Shown here: piece by piece, positions 1 to 8,261 of the stretch | How positions within the stretch are numbered: position 1 is the first letter of the stretch | Layout of the letters: every line of letters starts with the position of its first letter | Assembly (NCBI RefSeq): GCF_001422445.1 | Contig: NZ_LMNA01000012.1 | Location: 62,001 to 126,000 of the forward strand | Source: Pseudorhodoferax sp. Leaf274 | GTDB lineage: Bacteria; Pseudomonadota; Gammaproteobacteria; Burkholderiales; Burkholderiaceae_C | Direction of reading: 5' to 3' | Length of the DNA stretch: 64,000 nt | The notes under the pieces: model-generated | Told to the model about the DNA's origin: nothing | Databases searched by the model: none | What the model saw: only the letters and a program-made list of their open reading frames with translations | Translations under genes and position numbers: made by a program

Positions 1-292
1 CGGGGCTGTTGTGGCTCAGGGCCACGTGGCGGCGCACGTCGTCCAGCGCTTCGGTGAAGTTGGGCAGCGTCTGGTAGAGCGTGGCCATCTCGGGGATGCC
101 GGACGGCTTGACCTGGAAGCGCTCGGGGCCTCGCTCGAGCATGCGCTCGTACGTGCTGCGCAGGTGGTCCTGGTCCTTGGACTGCAGCTTGGCCAACCTG
201 CGCTCCACATCCTGCGTCTGGTAGACGCTGCGCATGCTGGCCACAGGCAGGTGGATCGGGGTGGCCGTCAAGGCGGTGCTGCGCGATTCCAT
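1..292 (-). CDS. AAA+ family ATPase, N-terminus (partial, runs off window)
   Basis: Only the first 97 codons are present; the gene continues beyond base 1. The protein begins MESRSTALTATPIHLPVASM and goes on through a charged helical stretch (VERRLAKLQSKD, then a GPERFQVKP segment). I recall this N-terminus from Comamonadaceae AAA+ ATPases that carry a Walker A motif further downstream, but no nucleotide-binding motif lies inside the visible part, so the assignment is from memory of the family and is not shown here. The ATG at 292 is the first start after the 101-base gap to grxD. It runs in the same direction as grxD, so it could be co-transcribed with it. Confidence 0.5.
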   Translation of the reverse strand, partial: MESRSTALTATPIHLPVASMRSVYQTQDVERRLAKLQSKDQDHLRSTYERMLERGPERFQVKPSGIPEMATLYQTLPNFTEALDDVRRHVALSHNSP

Positions 293-393
293 CGAAGCTC
301 CTCGTGAAAGTGACGAGAGTGACGAAACCATTTCAGCATAAGCCGTGCCAGCCCACCAGCGGCGCGCCGCCCGCTGTCGGGCGGCCGCAACCG

Positions 394-720
394 TCAGGCC
401 GGCGTGGCGCCCAGCAGCTGGCGCAGTTCGCCGGATTCGTACATCTCCATCATGATGTCCGAGCCGCCGACGAACTCGCCCTTCACGTACAGCTGGGGGA
501 TGGTGGGCCAGTTGCTGAATTCCTTGATGCCCTGGCGGATGGCATCGTCGTCCAGCACGTTGACAGTCTTGACGTTCTTGGGGTCGACGCCGCAGGCCTT
601 CAGGACCTGGATGGCGCGGCCCGAGAAGCCGCACATGGGAAAGCTCGCGCTGCCCTTCATGAACAGCAGGATGTCGTTGGACTTGACCAGGTCGGCAATG
701 CGTTGTTGGGTGTCGCTCAT
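394..720 (-). CDS. grxD: Monothiol glutaredoxin, Grx4/GrxD type
   Basis: A 108-residue single-domain glutaredoxin with the signature CGFS active site at residues 30-33, preceded by the [12 protein letters not shown] strand-helix typical of the family. Later motifs are also in place: the [16 protein letters not shown] segment (cis-Pro loop and glutathione site) and GGSDI. Monothiol glutaredoxins of this class bind a [2Fe-2S] cluster with glutathione and work with BolA in cytosolic Fe-S cluster delivery and iron sensing. The length is normal for the family. It lies 31 bases downstream of prmC in the hemA-prfA-prmC-grxD order that is widespread in Burkholderiales. Confidence 0.96.
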   Translation of the reverse strand: MSDTQQRIADLVKSNDILLFMKGSASFPMCGFSGRAIQVLKACGVDPKNVKTVNVLDDDAIRQGIKEFSNWPTIPQLYVKGEFVGGSDIMMEMYESGELRQLLGATPA

Positions 721-751
721 GGGGGGAACCTCCAGACGGAAATGGCCGCAA

Positions 752-1573
752 TTATCCCGTGATCGGCCACTGCCCGCCGGAGCAGCGCGCGATGCCCGCC
801 AGATCCATGCGGCTGCCCACCTGGACGAAGCCCTGGGCGCGCAGCAAGGCGCAGACGGCGTCGGCCTGGTCGTGTCCGTGTTCCAGCAGCAGCCAGCCGC
901 CAGGGCTCAGGTGCGCTCCCGCGTCGGCGGTGATCGTGCGCAGGTCGTCCAGCCCGTCGGCACCGGCGGCCAGGGCAGCAAGCGGCTCGTGCACAAGCGC
1001 CGCCAGGTGCGGGTCTTCTTCGGCGATGTAGGGCGGGTTGGAGACGATCAGGTCGTAGGGCCCGTCCACGCCGTGCAACCAGTCGCCCTGCATGAACTGC
1101 ACGCGCAGGTTCAGTTGCCGGGCATTGGCGCTGGCCACGGCCAGCGCGTCGGCACTGCGGTCCACGGCCGCCACCAGGGCGTCGGGCCGGGCATGGGCCA
1201 GGGCCAGCGCGATGGCGCCGCTGCCCGTGCCCAGGTCGACGACGCTGCCACCCGCGGGCAGGTGCTCGAGCGCCCATTCCACCAGCGTCTCGGTGTCGGG
1301 CCGCGGCACCAGCACGCGGGCATCGACCTGCAGTGGCAGGCCGAAAAACTCCTTGTGGCCGAGCAGGTAGGCCACGGGCTCGCCGGCAAGCCGGCGCGCG
1401 GTGTGGGCGTCGAAGCGCTGCAACACATCGGGCGCCAACGGGTCCTGGTCGTGCGCCAGCAGCCAGGCCCGGTCGTTGGCGTCGTGGCCCAGCGCGTGCA
1501 GCAGCAGCAGCTGGGCATCCAGCCGGTCCAGGCCGCGCGTGGCAGCCGCCGCCAGAAGCTCAGCGATGCGCAT
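752..1573 (-). CDS. prmC: Peptide chain release factor N5-glutamine methyltransferase
   Basis: A cytosolic SAM-dependent methyltransferase that modifies the glutamine of the GGQ loop of release factors RF1 and RF2. An N-terminal helical domain is followed by the Rossmann methyltransferase core with motif [11 protein letters not shown] (about residues 111-120) and the catalytic NPPY near residue 180, which binds the substrate glutamine amide. An ATG two codons upstream (1579) is also open. I prefer 1573 because an AAGGA sequence sits six bases before it, giving [10 protein letters not shown] and 273 residues. It follows prfA, its own substrate, with 57 bases between them that hold a dispersed repeat. 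Confidence 0.95.
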   Translation of the reverse strand: MRIAELLAAAATRGLDRLDAQLLLLHALGHDANDRAWLLAHDQDPLAPDVLQRFDAHTARRLAGEPVAYLLGHKEFFGLPLQVDARVLVPRPDTETLVEWALEHLPAGGSVVDLGTGSGAIALALAHARPDALVAAVDRSADALAVASANARQLNLRVQFMQGDWLHGVDGPYDLIVSNPPYIAEEDPHLAALVHEPLAALAAGADGLDDLRTITADAGAHLSPGGWLLLEHGHDQADAVCALLRAQGFVQVGSRMDLAGIARCSGGQWPITG

Positions 1574-1599
1574 GGCCATTCCTTCTGCTTTCTTCGGAG

Positions 1600-1633
1600 T
1601 TCGCTTGCCTGGGGTGGCCCGGCACGGCGCTCA
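1600..1633. repeat. Dispersed intergenic repeat, copy C, touching the prfA stop codon
   Basis: In the prfA sense this element begins with the prfA TGA stop and reads TGAGCGCCGTGCCGGGCC, then an ACCCCAGGCAAGC-like end. Two related copies lie after lapB (39027-39061 and 39092-39124). All three share the TGAGCxCCG start, a CCGGGCC or CCGGCC centre and a CCCCA(A)G stretch. I recall similar elements between genes in other Comamonadaceae, but their role is not known to me. Confidence 0.55.
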
Positions 1634-2716
1634 CGCGGCGCCGACTTCCAGCTCGGCCAGTTGCTCGGCCTCGCGCGCGGCGCGCAGTGCCTGCACGACT
1701 TCTTCCAGGTCGCCTTCCATGATGAAGGACAGCTTGTAGAGCGTGAGGTTGATGCGGTGGTCGGTCAAGCGGCCCTGCGGGAAGTTGTAGGTTCGGATGC
1801 GGTCGCTGCGGTCGCCGCTGCCGATCAGGCCCTTGCGCTCGGCCGCGTCCTTGGCGGCGCGCTCGCTGCGCTCCTTCTCCTGGATGCGCGCGAGCAGCAC
1901 CTGCAGGGCCTTCGCCTTGTTGCGGTGCTGCGAGCGGTCATCCTGGCATTCGGCCACGATGCCCGTGGGCAAGTGGGTGATGCGCACCGCCGAGTCGGTC
2001 TTGTTGATGTGCTGGCCGCCGGCGCCGCTGGCGCGGTAGGTGTCGATGCGCAGCTCGGCCGGGTTGATCTGCACGGCCTGGGCCTCGTCCGGCTCGGCCA
2101 GCACGGCGATGGTGCAGGCGCTGGTGTGGATGCGGCCCTGCGTCTCGGTGGCGGGCACGCGCTGCACACGGTGGCCGCCGGATTCGAAACGCAGGTGGCC
2201 GTAGACGTCGTCGCCGTCCACGCGCATCACCACTTCCTTGTAGCCACCCAGCTCGCTGGCGGATTCGCTGATGAGTTCGGTCTTCCAGCCGCGGCGCTCG
2301 GCGTAGCGGGTGTACATGCGCAGCAGGTCGCCCGCGAACAGGGCCGATTCGTCGCCGCCGGTGCCGGCGCGGATTTCGAGGAAGGCCGCGCGCGCGTCGT
2401 CCGGGTCCCTGGGCAGCAGCATGCGCTGCAGCTCGTTCTCCAGCTCCGTCAGTTCGGCCTGGGCGCCGTCGATCTCCTCGCGCGCCATGTCGGCCATGTC
2501 CGGGTCGGCCAGCATCTCCTGGGCGGTGGCCAGGTCGGACGAGCGCTGCTGGTGGCGCACGTAGCGGCCCGCCACCTGTGCCACGTCGGCATGCTCGCGC
2601 GACAGGGCCATGAATTGCTTCATGTCCGCCATGATGTCCTGGCGCGACAGAAGGAAGTCGAGCTCGGACAGGCGCAGCGCATAGCGCTCGAGTTGCTGGC
2701 GGAGAAAGGGTTTCAA
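1631..2716 (-). CDS. prfA: Peptide chain release factor 1 (RF1)
   Basis: Terminates translation at UAA and UAG in the ribosome. The protein has the RF1 codon-recognition tripeptide PAT (in [16 protein letters not shown]) and the peptidyl-hydrolysis motif GGQ within [19 protein letters not shown] place the start at the TTG at 2716 because it gives [10 protein letters not shown], the usual RF1 N-terminus, and a 361-residue protein in which GGQ falls at residues 233-235, as in the E. coli protein. The next upstream in-frame ATG lies inside hemA, and the next downstream ATG would remove about 27 conserved residues. It lies 73 bases after hemA and is followed by prmC, which methylates its GGQ glutamine. 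Confidence 0.95.
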   Translation of the reverse strand: MKPFLRQQLERYALRLSELDFLLSRQDIMADMKQFMALSREHADVAQVAGRYVRHQQRSSDLATAQEMLADPDMADMAREEIDGAQAELTELENELQRMLLPRDPDDARAAFLEIRAGTGGDESALFAGDLLRMYTRYAERRGWKTELISESASELGGYKEVVMRVDGDDVYGHLRFESGGHRVQRVPATETQGRIHTSACTIAVLAEPDEAQAVQINPAELRIDTYRASGAGGQHINKTDSAVRITHLPTGIVAECQDDRSQHRNKAKALQVLLARIQEKERSERAAKDAAERKGLIGSGDRSDRIRTYNFPQGRLTDHRINLTLYKLSFIMEGDLEEVVQALRAAREAEQLAELEVGAA

Positions 2717-2789
2717 GGCGGCGATCCGGTGTTCAGGCGCAAAAGGGGAGGGAGGCCCGGTGTGGCGGGCCGTCGCAGGCAGGACGCCG

Positions 2790-4067
2790 CTAACGTTCTT
2801 TGCGCAGGAACAGGCGCGAAATGGTCTCGGCCGCGTGCTCGCGCGCCGGGCCGTCGCCGGCATGCAGCTCGGCCATGGCGCCGTGCAGCATCTTCTGCGT
2901 GAGGCCCCTGGCCAGCGCCTCGAGCACGGCATGCACGTCATCGCCGCGCGCCAGTTGCTTGCGCGCACGGGTCAGCTCGGCCTGGCGCCACGCGTCGGCC
3001 TGGCTGTTGAGCTGGCGGATCAGCGGCACCACGCCGTGCTGGGGATCGCGCTGGCCCATCCAGTGCAGGAAGCTCTGCACGCCGGCGTCGATGATGACCT
3101 CGGCCTGCGCCACCGCGGCCTGGCGCTGCGCCTGGCCGGTCTGCACCACGCTGGCCAGGTCGTCCACGGTGTAGAGGAACACGTCCTCCAGGCCCTTGAC
3201 CTCGGGCTCGATGTCGCGCGGCACGGCCAGGTCGACCATGAACATGGGGCGGTGCTTGCGCTGCTTGAGCGCGCGCTCCACGGCACCCAGGCCGATGATG
3301 GGCAGAGTGCTCGCGGTGCAGCTCACGATGGCGTCGAACTCGTGCAGCCGGGCCGGCAGGTCGGCCAGGCGCATGACCTCGCCGCCGAAGCGGCCGGCCA
3401 GTTTCTCGCCGCGTTCCAGCGTGCGGTTGGCAATCGCGATGGACTTGGGGCTCTTGGCCGCGAAGTGCGTGGCGGCCAGCTCGATCATCTCGCCGGCGCC
3501 CACGAACAGCACGCGCACCTGGCCCAGGTCCTCGAACAGCTGCGAGGCCAGGCGCACGGCGGCGGCCGCCATGCTGATGGAATGCGCGCCGATCTCGGTG
3601 GCCGTGCGCACTTCCTTGGCCACGGCGAAGGAGCGCTGGAACAGCTGGTTCAGCGTGGATCCCAGCGCACCAGCCTGGTCGGCCACGCGCACGGCGTCCT
3701 TCATCTGGCCCAGGATCTGGGCCTCGCCCAGCACCATCGAATCCAGGCCGCTGGCCACGCGGAACACATGGCGCGCGGCCAGGCCGTCGTGCAGCGTGTA
3801 GGCGTGCGAGCGCAACAGCGCCGGCGCGACGCCACCGGCCTGGGCCATCCAGTCCACCGTGCGGTCGATGGCCTGGGCGTCGGCCGCGCCATGCGCGCAG
3901 TAGATCTCGGTGCGGTTGCAGGTGGAGATGATGGCGGCCTCGGGCCCCGACAGCGCCGAGCGCAGGCCGGCCAGCGTCGGGGCGATCTGGTCCAAGGCGA
4001 ACGCAAACCGCCCGCGCAGATCGAGCGGGGCGGTGTGGTGATTGATGCCGAGTGCCCAGACAGCCAT
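2790..4067 (-). CDS. hemA: Glutamyl-tRNA reductase
   Basis: The NADPH-dependent enzyme that reduces glutamyl-tRNA(Glu) to glutamate-1-semialdehyde, the first committed step of tetrapyrrole synthesis by the C5 route. The 425-residue protein starts [18 protein letters not shown]; the catalytic cysteine lies in STCNRTEIY at residue 50. The nucleotide-binding domain has [17 protein letters not shown], and the C-terminal helices are the usual dimerisation domain. Length and motif positions are normal. It heads the hemA-prfA-prmC-grxD run, and its start is 72 bases from a divergent small membrane gene. Confidence 0.97.
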   Translation of the reverse strand: MAVWALGINHHTAPLDLRGRFAFALDQIAPTLAGLRSALSGPEAAIISTCNRTEIYCAHGAADAQAIDRTVDWMAQAGGVAPALLRSHAYTLHDGLAARHVFRVASGLDSMVLGEAQILGQMKDAVRVADQAGALGSTLNQLFQRSFAVAKEVRTATEIGAHSISMAAAAVRLASQLFEDLGQVRVLFVGAGEMIELAATHFAAKSPKSIAIANRTLERGEKLAGRFGGEVMRLADLPARLHEFDAIVSCTASTLPIIGLGAVERALKQRKHRPMFMVDLAVPRDIEPEVKGLEDVFLYTVDDLASVVQTGQAQRQAAVAQAEVIIDAGVQSFLHWMGQRDPQHGVVPLIRQLNSQADAWRQAELTRARKQLARGDDVHAVLEALARGLTQKMLHGAMAELHAGDGPAREHAAETISRLFLRKER

Positions 4068-4138
4068 AACCGGCGATTATAAAATCCGGCGCTTCTTCCT
4101 GCCGCTTGACCTGCGTCAAGCCTTGCGCTCTCTGTCCC

Positions 4139-4405
4139 ATGGGTGTTGTCGATCTGCTGCTGCATGGGCTGGCTTTCGTGCTGCCGGCCTTGTGCGTCGC
4201 CCTGTGCACCACGCTGGCTGGCCGCATGGGCCGTGGCGGTGGCATGCGCTGGTGGGGCGAATGGCTGCTGACCAGCGCGGCCGGCAGCCTGGCGCTGCTG
4301 GGCGCGCTGTGGGCCATGGGCCGCGATGGCAGCATCGCCGGCTATGCGGCGCTGGTGGCCTGCTGCGCAACCTCGTCCTGGCTGTTGTCGCTGCGCCGCG
4401 GCTGA
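4139..4405 (+). CDS. Small hydrophobic membrane protein of unknown function
   Basis: An 88-residue protein with three probable membrane-spanning stretches, at about residues 5-26, 40-59 and 66-83, separated by a short glycine-arginine loop (RMGRGGGMRWW). I do not recognise a named family. The ATG at 4139 starts directly before the first hydrophobic segment; an ATG at 4106 would add eleven residues with three cysteines and no improvement in ribosome binding site. It is transcribed away from hemA and meets the FeeM-PilZ gene tail to tail with seven bases between them. Confidence 0.65.
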   Translation: MGVVDLLLHGLAFVLPALCVALCTTLAGRMGRGGGMRWWGEWLLTSAAGSLALLGALWAMGRDGSIAGYAALVACCATSSWLLSLRRG

Positions 4406-4412
4406 GCCGCGT

Positions 4413-5717
4413 TCACGACAGCAGGTCGTGGTGCGTATGCCCCGACTGCAGCGCGTGCACGCATTCGCGCCAGGGTTGGTCGGCCTGCGTGATCAGGAAA
4501 CCGTAGGCGCCGTAGTCGTCGTAGCGCCGCCCGCGCATCACCGTGACCTGCAGCACCGATTGCTCGTCCGTGCCCAGGTGCACCACCACGCGCCCCGAGG
4601 CCTTGAGCGGCAGTTCTTCGCGCGCATGGGCCTGGAAGCCCTCGTTCGAGACGTCGACCACCTGCAGTTTCACGAGCCGGCGCTGGCCGCCGATCTCGAT
4701 TTCGAGCCGGCCCTTGCACTTGAGCGAGAAGCGCGGGTGCCGGCGCAGCGTGTCCATCTGGTCCGGCGGCTTGTCCAGCGGCGGCAGCACGGCCTGGTAG
4801 GCCGGCAGGTCGTAGATCTCGTGCAGCATGGCCTTCTTGCGCGCGTCGAGTTCCGCGAAGCCCTGTGTGCGCTGGTTGAAGAAGTGGTCCAGCAGCGCCG
4901 GTGTCATGACCGGATCGTTGGTCGTGTAGTAGCGCCGCACCGGCAGCTTGATGTTGGGCAGCTCCATCTGGAAGAAGTAGTGGTGCAGGCTCTTGCGCGG
5001 CGGCTTGCCGGCGTAGGCGCGCGCGAACAGGGTCTCGGCCTGGCTCAGGTCCAGCGTGGCGCCCACGGCCGGCGCGCCGTTGGCGAAATCGTAGGCTGCC
5101 ACGGTCTTCTGCGGCAACCGGCGGAACGACAGCAGCGATTCGTAGAGCTCGATGTGGTACGGGTTGACGGCGATCACCAGGTGCCGCGTGTCGAAGAAGC
5201 GCGTGCAGTAGGCGTGCATGAACTTCATCAGCGGGAACAGGATGGCGCCGCCCGTCTTGCGGTGCTTGGGGTGCACGGCCAGTGCCGAGACCTCGGCGAT
5301 CTGGCCGCGCTCTGCCTCCACGCTGGACAGGTCGAACACCGCCTGCAGCGGAAAGCCGAACGGGCTCTGGCGGATCAGCGAGATGGTGCCGACGACCTCG
5401 TCGTCGTACTTGGCGCACAGCGTGGTGGTGGTCGGCAGCGCGTGGTAGAGCGTCGCGCGCAGGCCCGACGGTGACGGTTGCATGAAGCCCACGGCCACGT
5501 AGGCGTCGTGCAGCAGCCGGAAGCACGCCTCCAGTTCTTCCTGCGTGTCGGCGATCTTCAGCGTCAGGCGCGGGCCGGGCTCCGGGTCGCAATCGACGAA
5601 GGAGCGGGCCACCGCGAAACGCGCCGACTGCGGCAGGAAGCCGATGGCCTGGCGCATGCCCTTGTGCAACGCGCGCCGCGTGCGCGAAAGCAGGGTCTGT
5701 GACTTCGATCGGGCCAT
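4413..5717 (-). CDS. FeeM-like N-acyltransferase fused to a C-terminal PilZ domain
   Basis: A 434-residue cytosolic protein with two parts. Residues about 50-230 have the GNAT-like fold signature of FeeM-type N-acyl amino acid synthases (VSALAVHPKHRKTGGAILF as the acyl-donor loop, then HLVIAVNPYHIELYESL). Residues about 325-420 are a PilZ domain with both cyclic-di-GMP motifs intact: RRHPR at 325-329 and DVSNEG at 355-360. FeeM enzymes join an acyl chain from acyl-ACP to an amino acid; whether this one does so is inferred. The fusion suggests an acyltransferase controlled by cyclic-di-GMP. The substrate is unknown. Confidence 0.8.
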   Translation of the reverse strand: MARSKSQTLLSRTRRALHKGMRQAIGFLPQSARFAVARSFVDCDPEPGPRLTLKIADTQEELEACFRLLHDAYVAVGFMQPSPSGLRATLYHALPTTTTLCAKYDDEVVGTISLIRQSPFGFPLQAVFDLSSVEAERGQIAEVSALAVHPKHRKTGGAILFPLMKFMHAYCTRFFDTRHLVIAVNPYHIELYESLLSFRRLPQKTVAAYDFANGAPAVGATLDLSQAETLFARAYAGKPPRKSLHHYFFQMELPNIKLPVRRYYTTNDPVMTPALLDHFFNQRTQGFAELDARKKAMLHEIYDLPAYQAVLPPLDKPPDQMDTLRRHPRFSLKCKGRLEIEIGGQRRLVKLQVVDVSNEGFQAHAREELPLKASGRVVVHLGTDEQSVLQVTVMRGRRYDDYGAYGFLITQADQPWRECVHALQSGHTHHDLLS

Positions 5718-5745
5718 GGCGTGCTCCTCGCGCCGCAGTATCCCT

Positions 5746-6597
5746 TCAGCGGCCGGGCAGGTGGGCCTCGATCAGGTGTCCGGCGATGGACAGCCCGCGT
5801 GGGGGGATGGCCGGCATCGCGTCGCCGGGGCCGACCCACACCGCCTCCTCGATCTCGTTGTCGTCCAGCCGGATGTCGCCGCCGGCGTACTCGGCCGTGA
5901 AGGCGATCATGAGCGAGTGCGGGAACGGCCAGGACTGGCTTGCGAAGTAGCGCAGGTCGCGCACCTGCAGGCCGACCTCTTCCTGCACCTCGCGGTGGAT
6001 GGCTTCCTCCACCGACTCGCCGGCCTCCAGGAAACCCGCCAGCGCCGTGTAGAACCGCGTGGGCGAGTTGCGGTGGCGCGCCAGCAGGATCTCGGGTCCG
6101 CGCCGCACCAGCACCATCATGGCCGGCGAGATGCGCGGATAGGCCATGTGGCCGCAGGCCGGGCAGCGCATGCAGCGTTCGCCGGCCACGTGGGTGGTGG
6201 CGCCGCCGCAGGCGCCGCAGAAGCGGTGCGTGCGCGCCCATTCGGCGATCTGCCAGGCGCGGCCGGCCACGGCCAGCAGGCCTTCGTCCATGCTGCCGAA
6301 CAGGGACCGCAGCCGGCGCGTGCGCAGGCCATCGGGCAGCGGCGTGCCCTTGGGCAGCCAGGCCACGCGGCCATAGGCCTGGTCGAGCAGGCCCACGGGC
6401 AGGAAGTCCCGCGTGCCGATCCCCAGGGCGGCACACGCGGGTGTGCCAGGCAGGGCCAGGTCGGCCTCGCCGACCACGAGTTCATCACCACAGAACACGA
6501 AGTTCTGCACCAGGTCCTGCTCGCGTGCTGCCAGCAGCGGCGTGAACGAGGGAGGGGTCTGCAGCATGGCGGGCATCCGGGCCGTTGGGGCCCGCAT
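5746..6597 (-). CDS. nudC: NAD(+)/NADH pyrophosphatase, NudC family
   Basis: A Nudix hydrolase that cleaves NADH to NMNH and AMP; family members can also remove NAD caps from RNA. A four-cysteine zinc ribbon (CGAC near the middle, then CMRCPACG) is followed by the complete Nudix box GFLEAGESVEEAIHREVQEE and the downstream SQSWPFPHSLM motif characteristic of NudC. The protein has 283 residues from the ATG at 6597. Two later ATGs (6576 and 6567) are equally possible and the last gives MLQTPPSF; none has a convincing ribosome binding site. It is 28 bases upstream of the FeeM-PilZ gene on the same strand. Confidence 0.93.
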   Translation of the reverse strand: MRAPTARMPAMLQTPPSFTPLLAAREQDLVQNFVFCGDELVVGEADLALPGTPACAALGIGTRDFLPVGLLDQAYGRVAWLPKGTPLPDGLRTRRLRSLFGSMDEGLLAVAGRAWQIAEWARTHRFCGACGGATTHVAGERCMRCPACGHMAYPRISPAMMVLVRRGPEILLARHRNSPTRFYTALAGFLEAGESVEEAIHREVQEEVGLQVRDLRYFASQSWPFPHSLMIAFTAEYAGGDIRLDDNEIEEAVWVGPGDAMPAIPPRGLSIAGHLIEAHLPGR

Positions 6598-6621
6598 GCT
6601 AACCGCCGCCGGCGGCGTGCG

Positions 6622-7233
6622 TCAGAGGGCCAGCACCAGGGCGGGGCGGGCGTGCAGGCCGTCTGCGGCCGGGGTGTAGGGCAGCGTCACGGCGGCGCGG
6701 TCGGCGGCATCGAGCCGGCGCCACAGGAAGTCGCGCGCATTGCCCGGGTCGCCTTGCACATAGAGCTGCGTGGTCAGCAGCGTGCGCGCGCCCAGCCGCA
6801 CCTTGACGTGGATGTGCGGCGTGCGGCCGCTGTAGGGCACGGGCTGGATGGTGCGGAAACGCCAGCGCCCGTCGGCATCGACCGTGGTGCGGCCGAAGCC
6901 CTGGAAGGCCGGGTCCTGGCGGCTGCCATCGCCCGGGTGGTCGTAGTGGCCGTCTTCGTCGCATTGCCAGATCTCCACCTGGGCGCCGCGCACCGGCCGG
7001 CCGTCGACATCGCGCAGCGTGCCGTCCAGCCAGGCCGCACGGCCACGCGTGTAGCGCAGCGCGCCGTTGCGCAGCAGGTCGTTGTCGGCGTCGGCCGGGA
7101 AGGCGACGGGGTAGAACGGGCCCTCGGTCTGCGCGGGCGTGGGCCGCGGCCGCTGTGCGGTGGGCTGGGCCCGCGCGGTCAGCAGGGCGGGGCAGGCGAT
7201 CAGGGCGGCGGCAAGCGTGCGTCGGGTCGGCAT
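6622..7233 (-). CDS. Secreted intradiol ring-cleavage dioxygenase-like protein
   Basis: A 203-residue protein of the non-heme iron(III) intradiol dioxygenase superfamily, related to the beta chain of protocatechuate 3,4-dioxygenase. It begins with a twin-arginine-like signal (MPTRRTLAAALIACPALLTA) ending near ARA-Q, so it is probably exported. The GPFYP motif follows at about residue 38. Candidate iron ligands are visible as two tyrosines (in DEDGHYDHPGD and PVPYSGR) and the HIH pair in TPHIHVKV. Export is unusual for aromatic catabolism, and no catabolic genes are nearby, so the substrate is open. The ATG at 7233 is chosen because it opens the signal peptide. Confidence 0.82.
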   Translation of the reverse strand: MPTRRTLAAALIACPALLTARAQPTAQRPRPTPAQTEGPFYPVAFPADADNDLLRNGALRYTRGRAAWLDGTLRDVDGRPVRGAQVEIWQCDEDGHYDHPGDGSRQDPAFQGFGRTTVDADGRWRFRTIQPVPYSGRTPHIHVKVRLGARTLLTTQLYVQGDPGNARDFLWRRLDAADRAAVTLPYTPAADGLHARPALVLAL

Positions 7234-7270
7234 GGCGGTCAGATGCCGTCGGCCGCGTTGTGGTTCCGCG

Positions 7271-8152
7271 CTACAGGAACAGCGCGTCGAAGCCGTCCAC
7301 CGGCTCGAAGCGCTTGTTGTTCCAGCGCAGGCGCAGCGGCCCGGCCATGGCGCGCTCGCGCACCGGGTGGCAGGCGTCGCCCGGGTAGCAGACCACGCGC
7401 GTGCCGCCATCCTCCAGGCTCTCGGGCTGGATCAGCGGGGGGCGGCGCGTGCGTGCCGCGGCCACGGCTTGCCCGGCGTTGTCGTGGCGCGCCAGCTGGG
7501 CCAGCGTCATGATCTGCGGCGGCGCCATCTCGATCTCGCGGTCCCAGTAGCGCTGCAGCGCGGCGCGCGGCGACAGCCAAGTGCTCTCGGTGGTCTCGTA
7601 GTCGTCGTGCGTGGCCACCTGTTCGGGCGGCACCACGGCGGCGAAGAAGCGCGTGTCGAAGCGCTTGTTCATGACCGAGGGCACGCGCGGCGTGATCCAG
7701 CGCGACCAGGGCGCCAGCCGGCGCGTCTGCAGGCGCAGGCCCAGCTCGGCCAGCATGGCGTTGAACGGCGTGCCGGCCTTGAGCAGCGCGGACGCGCGGG
7801 CCAGGTCGGGCTCGCCGCCCTCGAAGGTCTCGGCCAGCAGCACGCCGGCCTCCTCGAACGCCTCGCGCACGGCCGCCACGTACAGGCCGGCGGCATGCGC
7901 GTCGTCCAGCTCGGCGTCGTGCAGGCTGGCGTGCAATTGCGGCGCGGCCTGGTCGAGGTGGCGCGCCGCGTCGAGCTCGGCGTCGGCCGCATCGAGCTTG
8001 CCGCCCGGGAACACGTAGGCGCCGCCCAGCACGTCGGACAGGCCATGGCGCTTCATGAGCAGCACCTCCAGGCCGGCCGCCCCGTCGCGCAACATGACCA
8101 CGGTGGAGGCCGCGCGGGGCGGGGTGTCGATGGCGTGCAGGTTCAGTTCCAT
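7271..8152 (-). CDS. Nudix hydrolase with interrupted Nudix box (NUDT19/RP2-like)
   Basis: A 293-residue Nudix protein. The Nudix box is split: FPGGKL is followed by about 45 extra residues before AAVREAFEEAGVLL. That long insertion is the hallmark of the NUDT19 group, whose eukaryotic members hydrolyse CoA and acyl-CoA; the activity here is inferred. The C-terminal half holds WSRWITP and RFDTRFFAAV motifs, also typical of that group. The start at 8152 gives MELNLHAIDTPPRAAS. It is transcribed away from the SDR gene at 8262, whose product acts on acyl-CoA-type substrates in related proteins, so a fatty-acid or CoA link is plausible. Confidence 0.85.
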   Translation of the reverse strand: MELNLHAIDTPPRAASTVVMLRDGAAGLEVLLMKRHGLSDVLGGAYVFPGGKLDAADAELDAARHLDQAAPQLHASLHDAELDDAHAAGLYVAAVREAFEEAGVLLAETFEGGEPDLARASALLKAGTPFNAMLAELGLRLQTRRLAPWSRWITPRVPSVMNKRFDTRFFAAVVPPEQVATHDDYETTESTWLSPRAALQRYWDREIEMAPPQIMTLAQLARHDNAGQAVAAARTRRPPLIQPESLEDGGTRVVCYPGDACHPVRERAMAGPLRLRWNNKRFEPVDGFDALFL

Positions 8153-8261
8153 GGGGTCTCGTCTCCAGTACAGTTGCGCGGCTTTTTCGCTGCGCCGCAG
8201 GCTAACAGAGGCCGCCGGCCCGTGCTGTCGCGCAGCTTGCACTTGCCAAGGAGACGAACGA

